From NCBI GenBank assembly GCA_964486825.1, contig CAZAQS010000048.1, forward strand, positions 1 to 23,407: 23,407 bases of DNA. Reading direction: 5' to 3'. The translations under genes and the position numbers were made by a program. Numbering within the stretch: the stretch's first letter is position 1; the number at the start of each line of letters is the position of its first letter. Of the stretch, positions 6,488 through 14,366 are shown in pieces. This DNA is from CAZAQS01 sp964486825. Its GTDB lineage: Bacteria > Chloroflexota > Anaerolineae > Anaerolineales > UBA4823. Below the pieces are notes generated by a model, which was not told the origin of the DNA, made no database searches, and was given only the letters and a program-made list of their open reading frames with translations.

Positions 6488-8146
6488 ATGCAAAAACCCG
6501 TAATTTTAGCTGTCGATGATGATCCACAGGTTGCAAGTGCGATCGAGAGGGATTTACGGAAACAGTATCGCAAGGATTATCGTATCCTTTCAGCGACCTC
6601 TGGGATGCAAGCACTGGAGGCGGTCCAGCAGTTGAAACAACGGAACAACCCGGTTGCACTTTTCCTCGTGGATCAGCGCATGCCGGAAATGACGGGAACG
6701 GAATTCCTGGCAGAGGCAGTCCGTTATTATCCGGATGCTCGAAAAGTCCTGCTTACGGCCTATGCTGACACTCAGGCGGCCATTACCAGCATTAACACTT
6801 TGGGGCTGGATTATTACCTGATGAAGCCCTGGGACCCACCAGAGCTGAACCTGTACCCGATCCTGGATGACCTGATAAGTGATTGGGCTGCCAGCGCACC
6901 GCTTCCATATGAGGGCATTCGGGTGGCAGGGACTTTGTGGTCTCCCCAAAGTCATGTCGTGAAAGACTTTCTTGCCAGGAACCAGATTCCTTACCAATGG
7001 TTGGATATCGAAAGTAATGGCGAAGCGAAAGCGTTGGTTGAAACAGTCAGCCAGGAACCCTTACTTCCGGTGGTCTTTTTTGAAGACGGGAGTCATCTTT
7101 CTTCTCCAACCATACGTGATCTGGCTGAGAAAGTAGGTCTATACAAGGTAGCGAGCCAACCGTTCTATGACCTCTTGATCGTTGGAGGAGGACCAGCAGG
7201 TCTGGCGGCGGCTGTGTACGGCGCTTCAGAGGGGTTACGGACATTAATGGTTGAAAAGGAAGCCACCGGGGGCCAGGCGGGGACGAGTTCGAGGATCGAG
7301 AATTACCTTGGTTTTCCAAAAGGATTGAGTGGATCGGACCTGGCCCGTAGAGCCACCATCCAGGCAAAGCGCCTGGGGGCAGAAATTATCACGGGAGATG
7401 AAGTTAACTCTATTCGTGTAGATGGCGCCTATAAGTACGCCAGGTTGGTGGGCGGGGAAGAGATCAGTTGCCATGCGATGGTGCTGGCGATGGGTGTGTC
7501 CGTCCGGCGGCTCGAAATTCCTGGCGTCGAGGGGTTAACCGGGGCGGGTATTTACTATGGCGCCGCCTTGACAGAAGCAGCCTATTACCGGGGGCAAGAT
7601 GTATTCATTGTAGGCGGTGGGAATTCGGCTGGACAGGCAGCCATGTACTTCTCCGGTTATGCAAAACGGGTATATCTTATAGTTAGATCCAGTTCGCTCG
7701 GTGTTGGAATGTCCCACTACCTGGTTGAGCAAATCAAAGCCACACCAAACATCGAAGTGAAATATAACGTAGACGTGGTGGAAGCTTTTGGCGAGAATAG
7801 GTTGGAGGCTATCTGTATTCAAAACAGGGAGACGAGTGAGTTTGAGACTGTGGCAGGAGCCGCTATGTTCATCTTCATTGGAGCGGTTCCCCGCACTGAA
7901 ATCGTCGCAGGGGTGGTAGAAAGAGACCGGCCGGGTTTCATATTGACCGGAAACGACTTAATTAAAGATGGTCGGCGCCCTAGAGCTTGGACTTTGAAAC
8001 GCGATCCATATTTGTTAGAAACCAGCAACCCAGGAATCTTTGCAGCCGGGGACGTAAGGCATGGCTCTGTGAAGCGGGTAGCCTCTGCCGTTGGAGAAGG
8101 AGCAGTTACGATAGCCCTGGTTCACCAGTATCTCAAAACTGTCTGA
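6488..8146 (+). CDS. Response regulator fused to glutaredoxin-like and thioredoxin-reductase-like flavoprotein domains
   Basis: A 552-residue cytoplasmic fusion. Residues 1-130 form a receiver domain: acidic pocket DDD at 10-12, phospho-acceptor Asp62 in LFLVDQRMP, Thr90 and Lys113 in YLMKPW. Residues about 144-220 resemble a glutaredoxin, but the usual CPYC position reads SPQS (152-155). Residues about 226-552 form a FAD/NAD(P)H fold of the thioredoxin reductase type: GGGPAG at 233-238, GGQAGTSSRIENYLG at about 261-275, GGGNSAGQAA at 376-385 and a C-terminal AAGDVR motif. The CxxC before the second nucleotide site is absent (GIYYGAAL). Databases name such proteins fused response regulator/thioredoxin-disulfide reductase, but no disulfide chemistry is expected without cysteines. 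The ATG at 6488 is preferred over an upstream in-frame start because GAGAGG precedes it by six bases and the receiver begins there. The kinase gene follows after 18 bases. Confidence 0.93.
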   Translation: MQKPVILAVDDDPQVASAIERDLRKQYRKDYRILSATSGMQALEAVQQLKQRNNPVALFLVDQRMPEMTGTEFLAEAVRYYPDARKVLLTAYADTQAAITSINTLGLDYYLMKPWDPPELNLYPILDDLISDWAASAPLPYEGIRVAGTLWSPQSHVVKDFLARNQIPYQWLDIESNGEAKALVETVSQEPLLPVVFFEDGSHLSSPTIRDLAEKVGLYKVASQPFYDLLIVGGGPAGLAAAVYGASEGLRTLMVEKEATGGQAGTSSRIENYLGFPKGLSGSDLARRATIQAKRLGAEIITGDEVNSIRVDGAYKYARLVGGEEISCHAMVLAMGVSVRRLEIPGVEGLTGAGIYYGAALTEAAYYRGQDVFIVGGGNSAGQAAMYFSGYAKRVYLIVRSSSLGVGMSHYLVEQIKATPNIEVKYNVDVVEAFGENRLEAICIQNRETSEFETVAGAAMFIFIGAVPRTEIVAGVVERDRPGFILTGNDLIKDGRRPRAWTLKRDPYLLETSNPGIFAAGDVRHGSVKRVASAVGEGAVTIALVHQYLKTV

Positions 8147-8164
8147 TTCTTTTTATTGGAAGAT

Positions 8165-9607
8165 ATGTACAACTTCTTAAAACAAGTCCCTTTATTCAAA
8201 GGCCTCGCAGATGAGGACCTGTTCATGCTTTGTGATATGACTGGAGAAGTGCACCTGGAAGAGGGGGAAATCCTTTTTACAGAAGGCAGCATGGGTGAGC
8301 GCGCCTATGTGATTCAAGAAGGAGAAATTGAGATCTACAAGCTTGTGGGAAACCGGGAGGTCCTTCTAGCGGTAAGGGGCCCAGGAGAGGTGATTGGGGA
8401 GATGTCCCTTCTGGATGCGGTACCTAGAAACGCAAGTGGACGAGCTCACAGCAAGAGCAAGTTGGTCGCCATTACGCATGACCAACTTGATCGCCTGTTG
8501 AAAACAAGCCCGTCTGCCGCGATCACGATGCTACACACGATTACGGAGCGGCTGAAATCGTCTGAGCTATTGCTCCAACAAAGCGAGAAAATGGCGCAAT
8601 TGGGTATGCTTACGGCTGGAATTGCACACGAGATCAATAACCCGGTAGCAGCCGTACAACGCGGAGCTGCCCAATTGAACGATCTGATCAATCGAGTACA
8701 GCAGGCCCAGATGCGATTGGGAGAGGTGGGCCTGACGGGAGGACAATGGGTGCAGATATATAACCTGTACTCCGAAAAGAAAGAGAATAAAACTGCTACA
8801 GGATATTTGAATTTAATGGAACGCAGTGACAGAGAAGGCGAGCTGGCAGATTGGTTGGAAGACCAGGGCATTGACAATGCCTGGGATCTTGCTCCTGCCC
8901 TGCTCGGGATGAACTTAACTGTAAGTGATTTGACGGATCTGGTAAGTCATTTATCCCCCCAACAACTTCAATACGGTTTGTCCTGGATGGCTGCGCAGAC
9001 AGAGATGGATGCACTGCTGGCCGAGATCCATATGAGCGCAGGTCGGATTGCCGATATCGTCAAGGCCTTAAAATCTTACGTCTATTTGGACCAGGGTCCA
9101 ACCCAAAGGGTGGATATCCACGAGGGATTGGAAAATACCCTGGTGATCTTACGCAGCAAATTGGGTCCTGGAATCAAGATTACCAGGGATTACGCCAATG
9201 ACCTTCCCCAAATCGAGGCTTATGGAAGCGAGTTAAACCAGGTATTTACGAATATTATCTCCAATGCTGGCGAAGCGATGGGAGAAGAAGGGGAACTCAT
9301 TTTGCGTACAGGGCGGGAGAACGGCTGGATCTATGTCGAAATCCAGGATACTGGACCTGGTATCCCCGAAGAGATCCAGGCAAAGATCTTTAGTCCTTTC
9401 TTTACTACCAAGCCGGTTGGCAAAGGAACCGGCCTGGGCTTGAATATCAGCTACAACATCATCCAAAAGCACGGTGGTGAAATCCGAGTTTTTTCAAGGC
9501 CCGGAAAGACATGTTTCCAGATCCTGCTCCCAACTAAACAGAAGAAATCTAAACCAAACCCTGCCCCACTGGTTGGTTCGATTGGATCTGACACGACCAG
9601 AGAGTGA
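8165..9607 (+). CDS. Histidine kinase with N-terminal cyclic-nucleotide-binding domain
   Basis: A soluble sensor kinase of 480 residues with no membrane segment. Residues 1-135 form a cNMP-binding domain of the CRP/PKA type, with phosphate-cassette-like GEMSLLDAVPRNASGRA at 78-94. The H-box AGIAHEINNP places the phospho-acceptor at His155. About 110 residues rich in Gln, Leu and acidic residues are inserted between the two dimerisation helices, which resume at MSAGRIADIVKALKSYV. The HATPase domain follows with N-box NQVFTNIISNAGEAM, G1 DTGPGIP, F-box FSPFFTTKP and G2 GKGTGLGL. ATG 8165 is chosen; TTG at 8156 in the same frame is possible and neither has a strong ribosome site. The gene lies 18 bases after the fusion regulator, so the two are likely cognate partners. 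A signal such as cAMP, or another ligand, is inferred only from the domain. Confidence 0.93.
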   Translation: MYNFLKQVPLFKGLADEDLFMLCDMTGEVHLEEGEILFTEGSMGERAYVIQEGEIEIYKLVGNREVLLAVRGPGEVIGEMSLLDAVPRNASGRAHSKSKLVAITHDQLDRLLKTSPSAAITMLHTITERLKSSELLLQQSEKMAQLGMLTAGIAHEINNPVAAVQRGAAQLNDLINRVQQAQMRLGEVGLTGGQWVQIYNLYSEKKENKTATGYLNLMERSDREGELADWLEDQGIDNAWDLAPALLGMNLTVSDLTDLVSHLSPQQLQYGLSWMAAQTEMDALLAEIHMSAGRIADIVKALKSYVYLDQGPTQRVDIHEGLENTLVILRSKLGPGIKITRDYANDLPQIEAYGSELNQVFTNIISNAGEAMGEEGELILRTGRENGWIYVEIQDTGPGIPEEIQAKIFSPFFTTKPVGKGTGLGLNISYNIIQKHGGEIRVFSRPGKTCFQILLPTKQKKSKPNPAPLVGSIGSDTTRE

Positions 9608-9625
9608 GCGTAGCTCTTCCTCGTT

Positions 9626-10429
9626 TCAAGGAGCTAATTCGATTTCTACACTTGTCCGGTGCACGTCCCCTCCGAAGGCGGGAGATATATCTCGTACCAG
9701 GATCCTCCCGGGGCCGCTACTGGTGACCTGGTAAGGCACCTGGGCTGAGAAATGGCCGGGTTGGCCCAAATCTGGCGCTTCCACCAGGATGGGCATGCTC
9801 CCTACAACCATTCCATTTTCATCTTGTACTTCGATAACCAGGGTTTGCTCAAAGCTTGCCCAGCCATAACCACGGACATGGGCCAGCCCGCCTTGTATAC
9901 GGTCTCGGACGGATGGTTGAAAGATGGTTATTTGCTCAGGTCCTGGCTCCAACCGGTGAATCTGGGCAGGGCCATTCTCAGCAATCGTAATTCCCACTGA
10001 TGAAAGATGGGTGATCTCGCCATCGCGGGCGCTTTGCTCGAATACCTGGATAAAGGCTTGCTGTTCGCCGGAGATATTAAATTCGAGTGCTAGTTCGAAA
10101 GGTCCTCGTTGACCGAGCTCTGACCGTATCATCGTAGGCTGGAAGGCTAATTGCGAACCATCCTCCAGTAACAGACGCACGACCAGGGTTTGCTCAAAGG
10201 TTGAATCGGCTATCCCGGAAACTAACAACGGACTGATTGCCCGCGAGCCAGGGGCAGGCTCGAGGATCATGATCTTTTCATTTTGGAGCGTGACTTCCAA
10301 CGGGGTGGGTGTAGCAGCGGGTAAAGGCAGGCTCGGGGTAACAGAAGGAGGTTCAATTGGTGAACCCTGGCATCCCATACTAAGAATGGATAGGATTAGA
10401 ACTGTAATTGTAAGATAACTGCTTTTCAT
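9626..10429 (-). CDS. Lipoprotein with two Gmad2-like immunoglobulin-type domains
   Basis: A 267-residue predicted lipoprotein with a short basic N-terminus, a hydrophobic core, lipobox SMGC (Cys20) and a Pro/Thr-rich linker with TPTP. Two similar domains follow at about 52-155 and 165-265. Each begins with a short strand and carries the signature FEQTLV (SGIADSTFEQTLVVRL in the first, RGYGWASFEQTLVIEV in the second). The pattern matches the Gmad2 domain, a beta-sandwich first described in spore-germination-associated proteins and common in secreted proteins of non-sporeformers. GGAGGAG lies six bases before the ATG. It is transcribed alone, convergent with the kinase gene with only 18 bases between stop codons. 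A role in surface adhesion or protein interaction is a guess. Confidence 0.85.
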   Translation of the reverse strand: MKSSYLTITVLILSILSMGCQGSPIEPPSVTPSLPLPAATPTPLEVTLQNEKIMILEPAPGSRAISPLLVSGIADSTFEQTLVVRLLLEDGSQLAFQPTMIRSELGQRGPFELALEFNISGEQQAFIQVFEQSARDGEITHLSSVGITIAENGPAQIHRLEPGPEQITIFQPSVRDRIQGGLAHVRGYGWASFEQTLVIEVQDENGMVVGSMPILVEAPDLGQPGHFSAQVPYQVTSSGPGRILVRDISPAFGGDVHRTSVEIELAP

Positions 10430-10449
10430 AATTTACTCCTCCATGATCT

Positions 10450-10477
10450 ATTATATATACCGTTATAAAATTTTCGA
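10450..10477 (-). promoter_or_regulatory. Sigma-70-like promoter for the Gmad2 lipoprotein gene
   Basis: On the minus strand TCGAAA (10477-10472) and a perfect TATAAT (10455-10450) are separated by 16 bases. The distance leaves only a short leader before GGAGGAG and the ATG at 10429. Confidence 0.5.
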
Positions 10478-10524
10478 TCCCGTCTACTGTTCCTTGTAAG
10501 ATTTTCTAGGAATAGAATGAAACT

Positions 10525-10560
10525 AAGGGGAATCCCTATATGAAAAATAGGATTTTCCCC
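10525..10560. repeat. Imperfect inverted repeat upstream of the cytochrome gene
   Basis: GGGGAATCCCTAT (10527-10539) and ATAGGATTTTCCCC (10547-10560) form an imperfect dyad about 125 bases before the cytochrome ATG. A similar pattern (AGGGTTATCCCT, then ACATGGATTTAGGG) occurs at 17502-17530 upstream of the other cytochrome operon. It may be a regulator site; evidence is only the resemblance and the shared gene type. Confidence 0.3.
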
Positions 10561-10685
10561 TATTGAGCATCCCTTAATCATCATATTAAACTGTATTAAT
10601 AAGACGAGAAATGATAGTCCAGAGTTCCATGTGATGTCAACGGGGGATGAAGTCAGTACTCCTCTGTTATTGAAAAGGAGATGTA

Positions 10686-11126
10686 ATGGAAAGAAGAAGT
10701 ATTATTCTGTCAATATTGATCTTACTGGCCTTGCTGATTTCTGCTTGCCAGCCAGACGATGTAACACCGACACCCGTGCAGCCAGTAGAGCCTGTTGAGA
10801 CTCCAGATGAGCCAGGTATTCCAGTGACAGGAGAGGAGTGGATAAACCAGGGAGAGAGCATTTATGCCCCCCAATGTGCAACTTGTCATGGAGTAAATGG
10901 AGAAGGAATGGAACCACAGTTCCCGGCCCTTGACGGAAACCCGGAGGTCCTCTCCACGGATCCAGTCCCGGTCATTGATGTAGTGTTACACGGAAGGGGG
11001 GCGATGCCTGCTTTCGGAAACCAACTAACGGACGAAGAGATTGCCCAGGTGGTATCTTATATCCGTAATGCCTGGATGAATGACGCCTCTATCGTTACTG
11101 AAGAGGAGGTTGCGGGGCTCAGGTAA
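10686..11126 (+). CDS. Monoheme cytochrome c lipoprotein
   Basis: A 146-residue exported electron carrier. Signal peptide MERRSIILS with lipobox ISAC (Cys21) is followed by a Pro/Val/Thr-rich tether to about residue 48 and a class I cytochrome c fold. Heme is attached at CATCH (64-68), and Met107 in GRGAMPAF is the likely sixth ligand. The helix LTDEEIAQVVSYIRNAW closes the domain. AAAGGAGATG precedes the ATG with normal spacing. It is closely similar to the cytochrome at 19822-20373 (both share PALDGN, a DPxPV segment, GRGxMPAF and SYIR/TYIR plus NAW/GAW). It is transcribed alone and ends at a clear terminator. Its redox partner is not identified; the amino-acid-oxidase-like module at 17760-20373 is one candidate. 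Confidence 0.93.
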   Translation: MERRSIILSILILLALLISACQPDDVTPTPVQPVEPVETPDEPGIPVTGEEWINQGESIYAPQCATCHGVNGEGMEPQFPALDGNPEVLSTDPVPVIDVVLHGRGAMPAFGNQLTDEEIAQVVSYIRNAWMNDASIVTEEEVAGLR

Positions 11127-11150
11127 GAGGATAGATTACGAGAACAACTA

Positions 11151-11195
11151 CGCTGGCAAGAAAACCATATCCTCTTGCCAGCGCTTCGTTTGTTT
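11151..11195 (+). terminator. Rho-independent terminator after the cytochrome gene
   Basis: An 11-bp perfect stem, CGCTGGCAAGA (11151-11161) with TCTTGCCAGCG (11173-11183), has an 11-base loop and is followed by the T-rich CTTCGTTTGTTT. It lies 24 bases past the cytochrome stop and just before the convergent hpt stop, so it may serve both strands. Confidence 0.85.
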
Positions 11196-11207
11196 AGGGC
11201 TATTATC

Positions 11208-11747
11208 TCAGGCGTTATCCCTTTTGAGCTCAGCGATATATGGCAGGGTGCGGTGTCGATCAGCAAAATCCAAACCATACCCTACCACCCAAACATCTGG
11301 AATCTCGAAGCCAATATATTCCAGGGGTACTTCGATATTATCTCTCACCTTGTGCAGCAGGACGCAGGTGCGGATGGAGGCGGGATTGCGACCTTTGAGG
11401 ATCTTGTGCAGGTAACTCAAGGTATTTCCTGTATCTACGATATCTTCCACGATGAGGACATGCTGTCCTTCAATGGGCTCGCGTAGATCCATGAGGATGC
11501 GGACCGCGCCGGTCATGGTGGTCTTTCCATAGCTTGAAAGGGCCATGAAATCGACAGTATGGGGGATTTCGAGATGGCGTGTTAAATCTGCCAAGAAAAT
11601 GAAGGCTCCTTTAAGGATCCCGATGATGTACAGGCGATCATCTTCCTGGTAGTCCCTGCTAATGATCCTGGAAAGCTCGGCGACCCGCTCCTCGATCTCT
11701 TCTGGGGAAATCAGAACGCGCGCCAGGTCCGGATGAAGCTTGGTCAT
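11208..11747 (-). CDS. hpt: Hypoxanthine phosphoribosyltransferase
   Basis: A 179-residue cytoplasmic purine-salvage enzyme that would convert hypoxanthine (and usually guanine) with PRPP to IMP or GMP. The PRPP-binding motif VLIVEDIVDTGNTL is at 97-110. The family motifs ILKGAFIFLADL (44-55), VDFMALSSYG (65-74) and the C-terminal LDFADRHRTLPYI are all present, and length is normal. GGAGAAA precedes the ATG by about seven bases. It follows the amidohydrolase gene on the same strand with a 40-base gap, so the two may share a transcript. No purine-specific regulatory element was recognised. Confidence 0.95.
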   Translation of the reverse strand: MTKLHPDLARVLISPEEIEERVAELSRIISRDYQEDDRLYIIGILKGAFIFLADLTRHLEIPHTVDFMALSSYGKTTMTGAVRILMDLREPIEGQHVLIVEDIVDTGNTLSYLHKILKGRNPASIRTCVLLHKVRDNIEVPLEYIGFEIPDVWVVGYGLDFADRHRTLPYIAELKRDNA

Positions 11748-11787
11748 GATATTTTCTCCATGGGGGGATAAAGGATGGACGAAAGGA

Positions 11788-13395
11788 TTATACCCTATAC
11801 ACCACCTGGCCTCCCAGGACAGTCATCCTGACCTGGGCGCCAGCAATTTCTTTAGGTTCAATATTGAAAATGTCGCGATCCACAACCACCAGGTCCCCCA
11901 GTTTTCCTGGCGTCAGGCTACCTTGATCCTTTACCCTGCCCGCCGTTATGGCCGGTCCCATGGTGTATCCCCACACCGCCTCTGCTACGCTAAGTCTCTG
12001 TGCAGGATACCAGCCTCCGGCTGGTTGTTGATCCCTATTCTGTCTGGTGACGGCAGCATGGATACCATAGAAGGGGTTAGGATCCGCCACCGGGCAGTCT
12101 GAGCCTAGCGCCAGCGTGATGCCTGCCTCCAACATATCTTTGAAAACGTAACAGTATCGGCTCTGCTCACCAACACTTTGTTCGAGCATGGGCATGTCGT
12201 CGGTGGCATGGATTGGTTGGACAGATGCAATCACACCCAGGCGGGATAAGCGGGACAAATCCTCTGGGCGGATGTTTTGGACGTGTTCGATCCGGTGCGG
12301 GGCACTCGGACGGAGACCTCTTGCTTCGGGCTGCCGAAGTACCTCCTCAAAGACACCAATCAGCTCTCGGTTAGCCCGATCGCCAATGGCGTGGATAGCT
12401 ACCGCCAATCCAGCGCAATCTGCCTGATATACAGCCTCTGCAATTTCATTCATTGGCGTGAGCGCCATTCCTGTATGGCCCACATCTTGATATGGCTCTA
12501 ACATCCAGGCAGTTCGGGCGCCTTGTGAACCATCGGAGAATAATTTGATATGCCCAACTCGCAAGAAGTCGTCGCCAAAACCAGTCCGTAACCCAAGAGC
12601 AATGGCATGCTCGAGTCGCTCGTAAGGGATATGCATCCACAATCGTAAAGAAAGCTCTTCATTGTCGCGCAAGCGCTGGTAGGCCTTGAAAGCTCGGGCG
12701 CCTTCTGGACCACCCATAATTCGGAAGTCATGCAGGGCGGTTAATCCAAGCTTATGCAAGGCGGGAAAAGCATCCCGCATAGCCTGGAGAGTTTCCTCTT
12801 CTCCAGGTAAGGGGATCTTGTTGGACACCAGGTTGATCGCCAGCTCTCGCAATATTCCAGTAGGTTTTCCAGAGGTATCACGATCGATCACACCTCCTGG
12901 CGGGTTGGGGGTAGAGGCGGTGATCCCGGACAGCTCGAGGGCTTTGGAATTGACCACGGCGAGATGGAGATCGCTCCGCCACAAGATGCAGGGATGATTT
13001 GGCACGGATTTGTCGAGGTCTTCGAGGCCTGGAAGCCTGGGGTCTGACCAGAGTGTCTCATTCCAGCCTTGTCCGAGGATCCATTTCCCACTGAGATTTG
13101 AACTGGCTGCCTGTGAGAGCTGTTTCTGGATTTCATGAAGAGAACTTGCGCTGGCTAAAGAAAGGTTTCTCCTTGAAAAAGACCAATCATAAAAGTGAAA
13201 GTGGGCATCCGTAAGACCTGGGAGAGCAAGCTGGCCTTCCAGGTCTACGAATTCTGCCTTCTGGCTGGCTGCTCGAATATCGTTTTCGCTACCGATAGCG
13301 GCGGTACGACCGTTGCGAAATAAGATTGCAGAGGCGTTTGGTACCAAGGGATCCTGAGTGTAGATATTGCCATTGATCAATGCTAGTTCTTTCAT
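11788..13395 (-). CDS. Metal-dependent amidohydrolase, YtcJ-like (amidohydrolase family 3)
   Basis: A 535-residue cytoplasmic hydrolase of the amidohydrolase superfamily. Metal-binding HxH is at 65-67 in LPGLTDAHFHF. The family-3 core motif KLFSDGSQGARTAWM begins at Lys284. His335 lies in HAIGDRAN, His371 in HRIEHVQ and the catalytic Asp433 in GSDCPV. The C-terminus returns to the beta-sandwich with GSLTPGKLGDLVVVDRDIF. Length is usual for YtcJ-type proteins, whose substrates are mostly unknown (imide or amide compounds are possible). AGGAAC precedes the ATG. It is the first gene of a pair with hpt, 40 bases apart; a nucleobase-related substrate would fit that neighbour but is speculation. 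Confidence 0.92.
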   Translation of the reverse strand: MKELALINGNIYTQDPLVPNASAILFRNGRTAAIGSENDIRAASQKAEFVDLEGQLALPGLTDAHFHFYDWSFSRRNLSLASASSLHEIQKQLSQAASSNLSGKWILGQGWNETLWSDPRLPGLEDLDKSVPNHPCILWRSDLHLAVVNSKALELSGITASTPNPPGGVIDRDTSGKPTGILRELAINLVSNKIPLPGEEETLQAMRDAFPALHKLGLTALHDFRIMGGPEGARAFKAYQRLRDNEELSLRLWMHIPYERLEHAIALGLRTGFGDDFLRVGHIKLFSDGSQGARTAWMLEPYQDVGHTGMALTPMNEIAEAVYQADCAGLAVAIHAIGDRANRELIGVFEEVLRQPEARGLRPSAPHRIEHVQNIRPEDLSRLSRLGVIASVQPIHATDDMPMLEQSVGEQSRYCYVFKDMLEAGITLALGSDCPVADPNPFYGIHAAVTRQNRDQQPAGGWYPAQRLSVAEAVWGYTMGPAITAGRVKDQGSLTPGKLGDLVVVDRDIFNIEPKEIAGAQVRMTVLGGQVVYRV

Positions 13396-13629
13396 AATAT
13401 GTTCCTAAATGAGAATGATTTTGCTGGATTATCGAAATCAGATACTTCGCACCTGGCTTTCATGAGTTATAACAATCGTAACACTCACAGCCTCTACGAG
13501 CAAGTTTAATAATCCTCAAAATGTCTTTGCTAGATTCGAAATTGTGAAACCTGGCTGGCGAATATACCTGAATTTGAGTAATTTTGACGTATTTGATAAA
13601 GGGTTTTCGTTCCTCAAAGATAGAGTTGA

Positions 13630-13638
13630 TGCTAAAAT
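13630..13638 (+). promoter_or_regulatory. Candidate extended -10 element before the small membrane protein
   Basis: TGCTAAAAT resembles an extended -10 and lies 39 bases before the ATG at 13677. The same TGnTAAAAT form occurs before the regulator/kinase operon. No good -35 is visible. Confidence 0.35.
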
Positions 13639-13676
13639 ATTGTAAGAACTATAAACCATATAAAAGGAAGCCAAAA

Positions 13677-13877
13677 ATGAATAAAAAAGGAAGGCAGCGA
13701 AATAAATTGCGTGCCTTTGCTGGGGGAGGCATGTTCCTGGGTGCAGCCTTTGGTATCCTGTTCGGAATGCTGTTGTTTGATGATCCCTGGACAGGCCCGA
13801 TCGTGGGCGCGGGGATTGGCTTGATCACCGGTGCAGCAGCCGAAATTTTCAGTTGGCGTTCAAAAAAGCATGTGTGA
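13677..13877 (+). CDS. Small glycine-rich membrane protein
   Basis: A 66-residue protein with a basic N-terminus (MNKKGRQRNK) and two hydrophobic stretches rich in Gly and Ala, AGGGMFLGAAFGILFGMLLF and IVGAGIGLITGAAAEIF, linked by DDPWTGP. The spacing of glycines suggests tightly packed helices of the glycine-zipper kind. The start at 13677 is chosen over an in-frame upstream TTG because AAGGAAG lies six bases before it and the upstream residues look random. The flavodoxin gene follows after 15 bases, so the two are probably co-transcribed. Function unknown; a membrane partner for the flavodoxin is one idea without direct support. Confidence 0.75.
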   Translation: MNKKGRQRNKLRAFAGGGMFLGAAFGILFGMLLFDDPWTGPIVGAGIGLITGAAAEIFSWRSKKHV

Positions 13878-13892
13878 TAGGGGAAGGAAACG

Positions 13893-14366
13893 ATGAGAGG
13901 ATTGGTTATTTATGAATCAGCCTATGGCAATACAGAATCGGTGGCGCGGACAATTGCAGGAAGCCTGGAAAAGCATGGCTCCATAACTCTCGTGCATGCT
14001 GCGGATGCAAGGGCCATCAACGTCCATGATTCTGATTTCTTGATCATCGGATCTCCTACTCAACTTCATAAAGCCTCCCCGACTGTGAATGAGTGGCTAG
14101 ACGGTCTGCCATTTGATAGCCTAAGGAATTTTCCCGTGGCTACTTTCGATACGCGCTACCAAATGCCTGCCTGGAGATCGGGCTCCGCCGCTCGGCTCCT
14201 GGCTAAGCGTGTTCAGAGATTGGGGGCTATCCTGGTTATTCCTCCTGAGAGCTTTTTTGTCACCAGAAATGAGGGCAACCTGGTACCGGGCGAATTAGAG
14301 CGTGCCCCCGTATGGGCGGATAACCTGTATAAGAAATACCTCGATTTTATTTCAACAAAAAGTTAA
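13893..14366 (+). CDS. Flavodoxin-like protein
   Basis: A 157-residue flavodoxin-fold protein that would bind FMN and act as an electron carrier or small reductase in the cytoplasm. The FMN phosphate loop is YESAYGNTE at about 7-15, following the first strand RGLVIY. The second loop is GSPTQLHKASPTVNEWLDGL, and FDTRYQMPAW follows strand PVATF. The typical C-terminal helix is also present. GGGAAGGAAACG precedes the ATG. It is second in a two-gene unit after the small membrane protein and is convergent with the ABC exporter gene. Its redox partner is not evident. Confidence 0.88.
   Translation: MRGLVIYESAYGNTESVARTIAGSLEKHGSITLVHAADARAINVHDSDFLIIGSPTQLHKASPTVNEWLDGLPFDSLRNFPVATFDTRYQMPAWRSGSAARLLAKRVQRLGAILVIPPESFFVTRNEGNLVPGELERAPVWADNLYKKYLDFISTKS

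Noticed and set aside
9606..9616. GAGC-GTA-GCTC as a terminator at the kinase stop
   Set aside because: Four-base stem with a three-base loop and no adequate T tract; too weak to call.
13410..13424. Fur-box-like TGAGAATGATTTTGC before the amidohydrolase gene
   Set aside because: Only about 10 of 14 positions fit a 7-1-7 Fur pattern and the right half is poor; no iron-related gene is adjacent.
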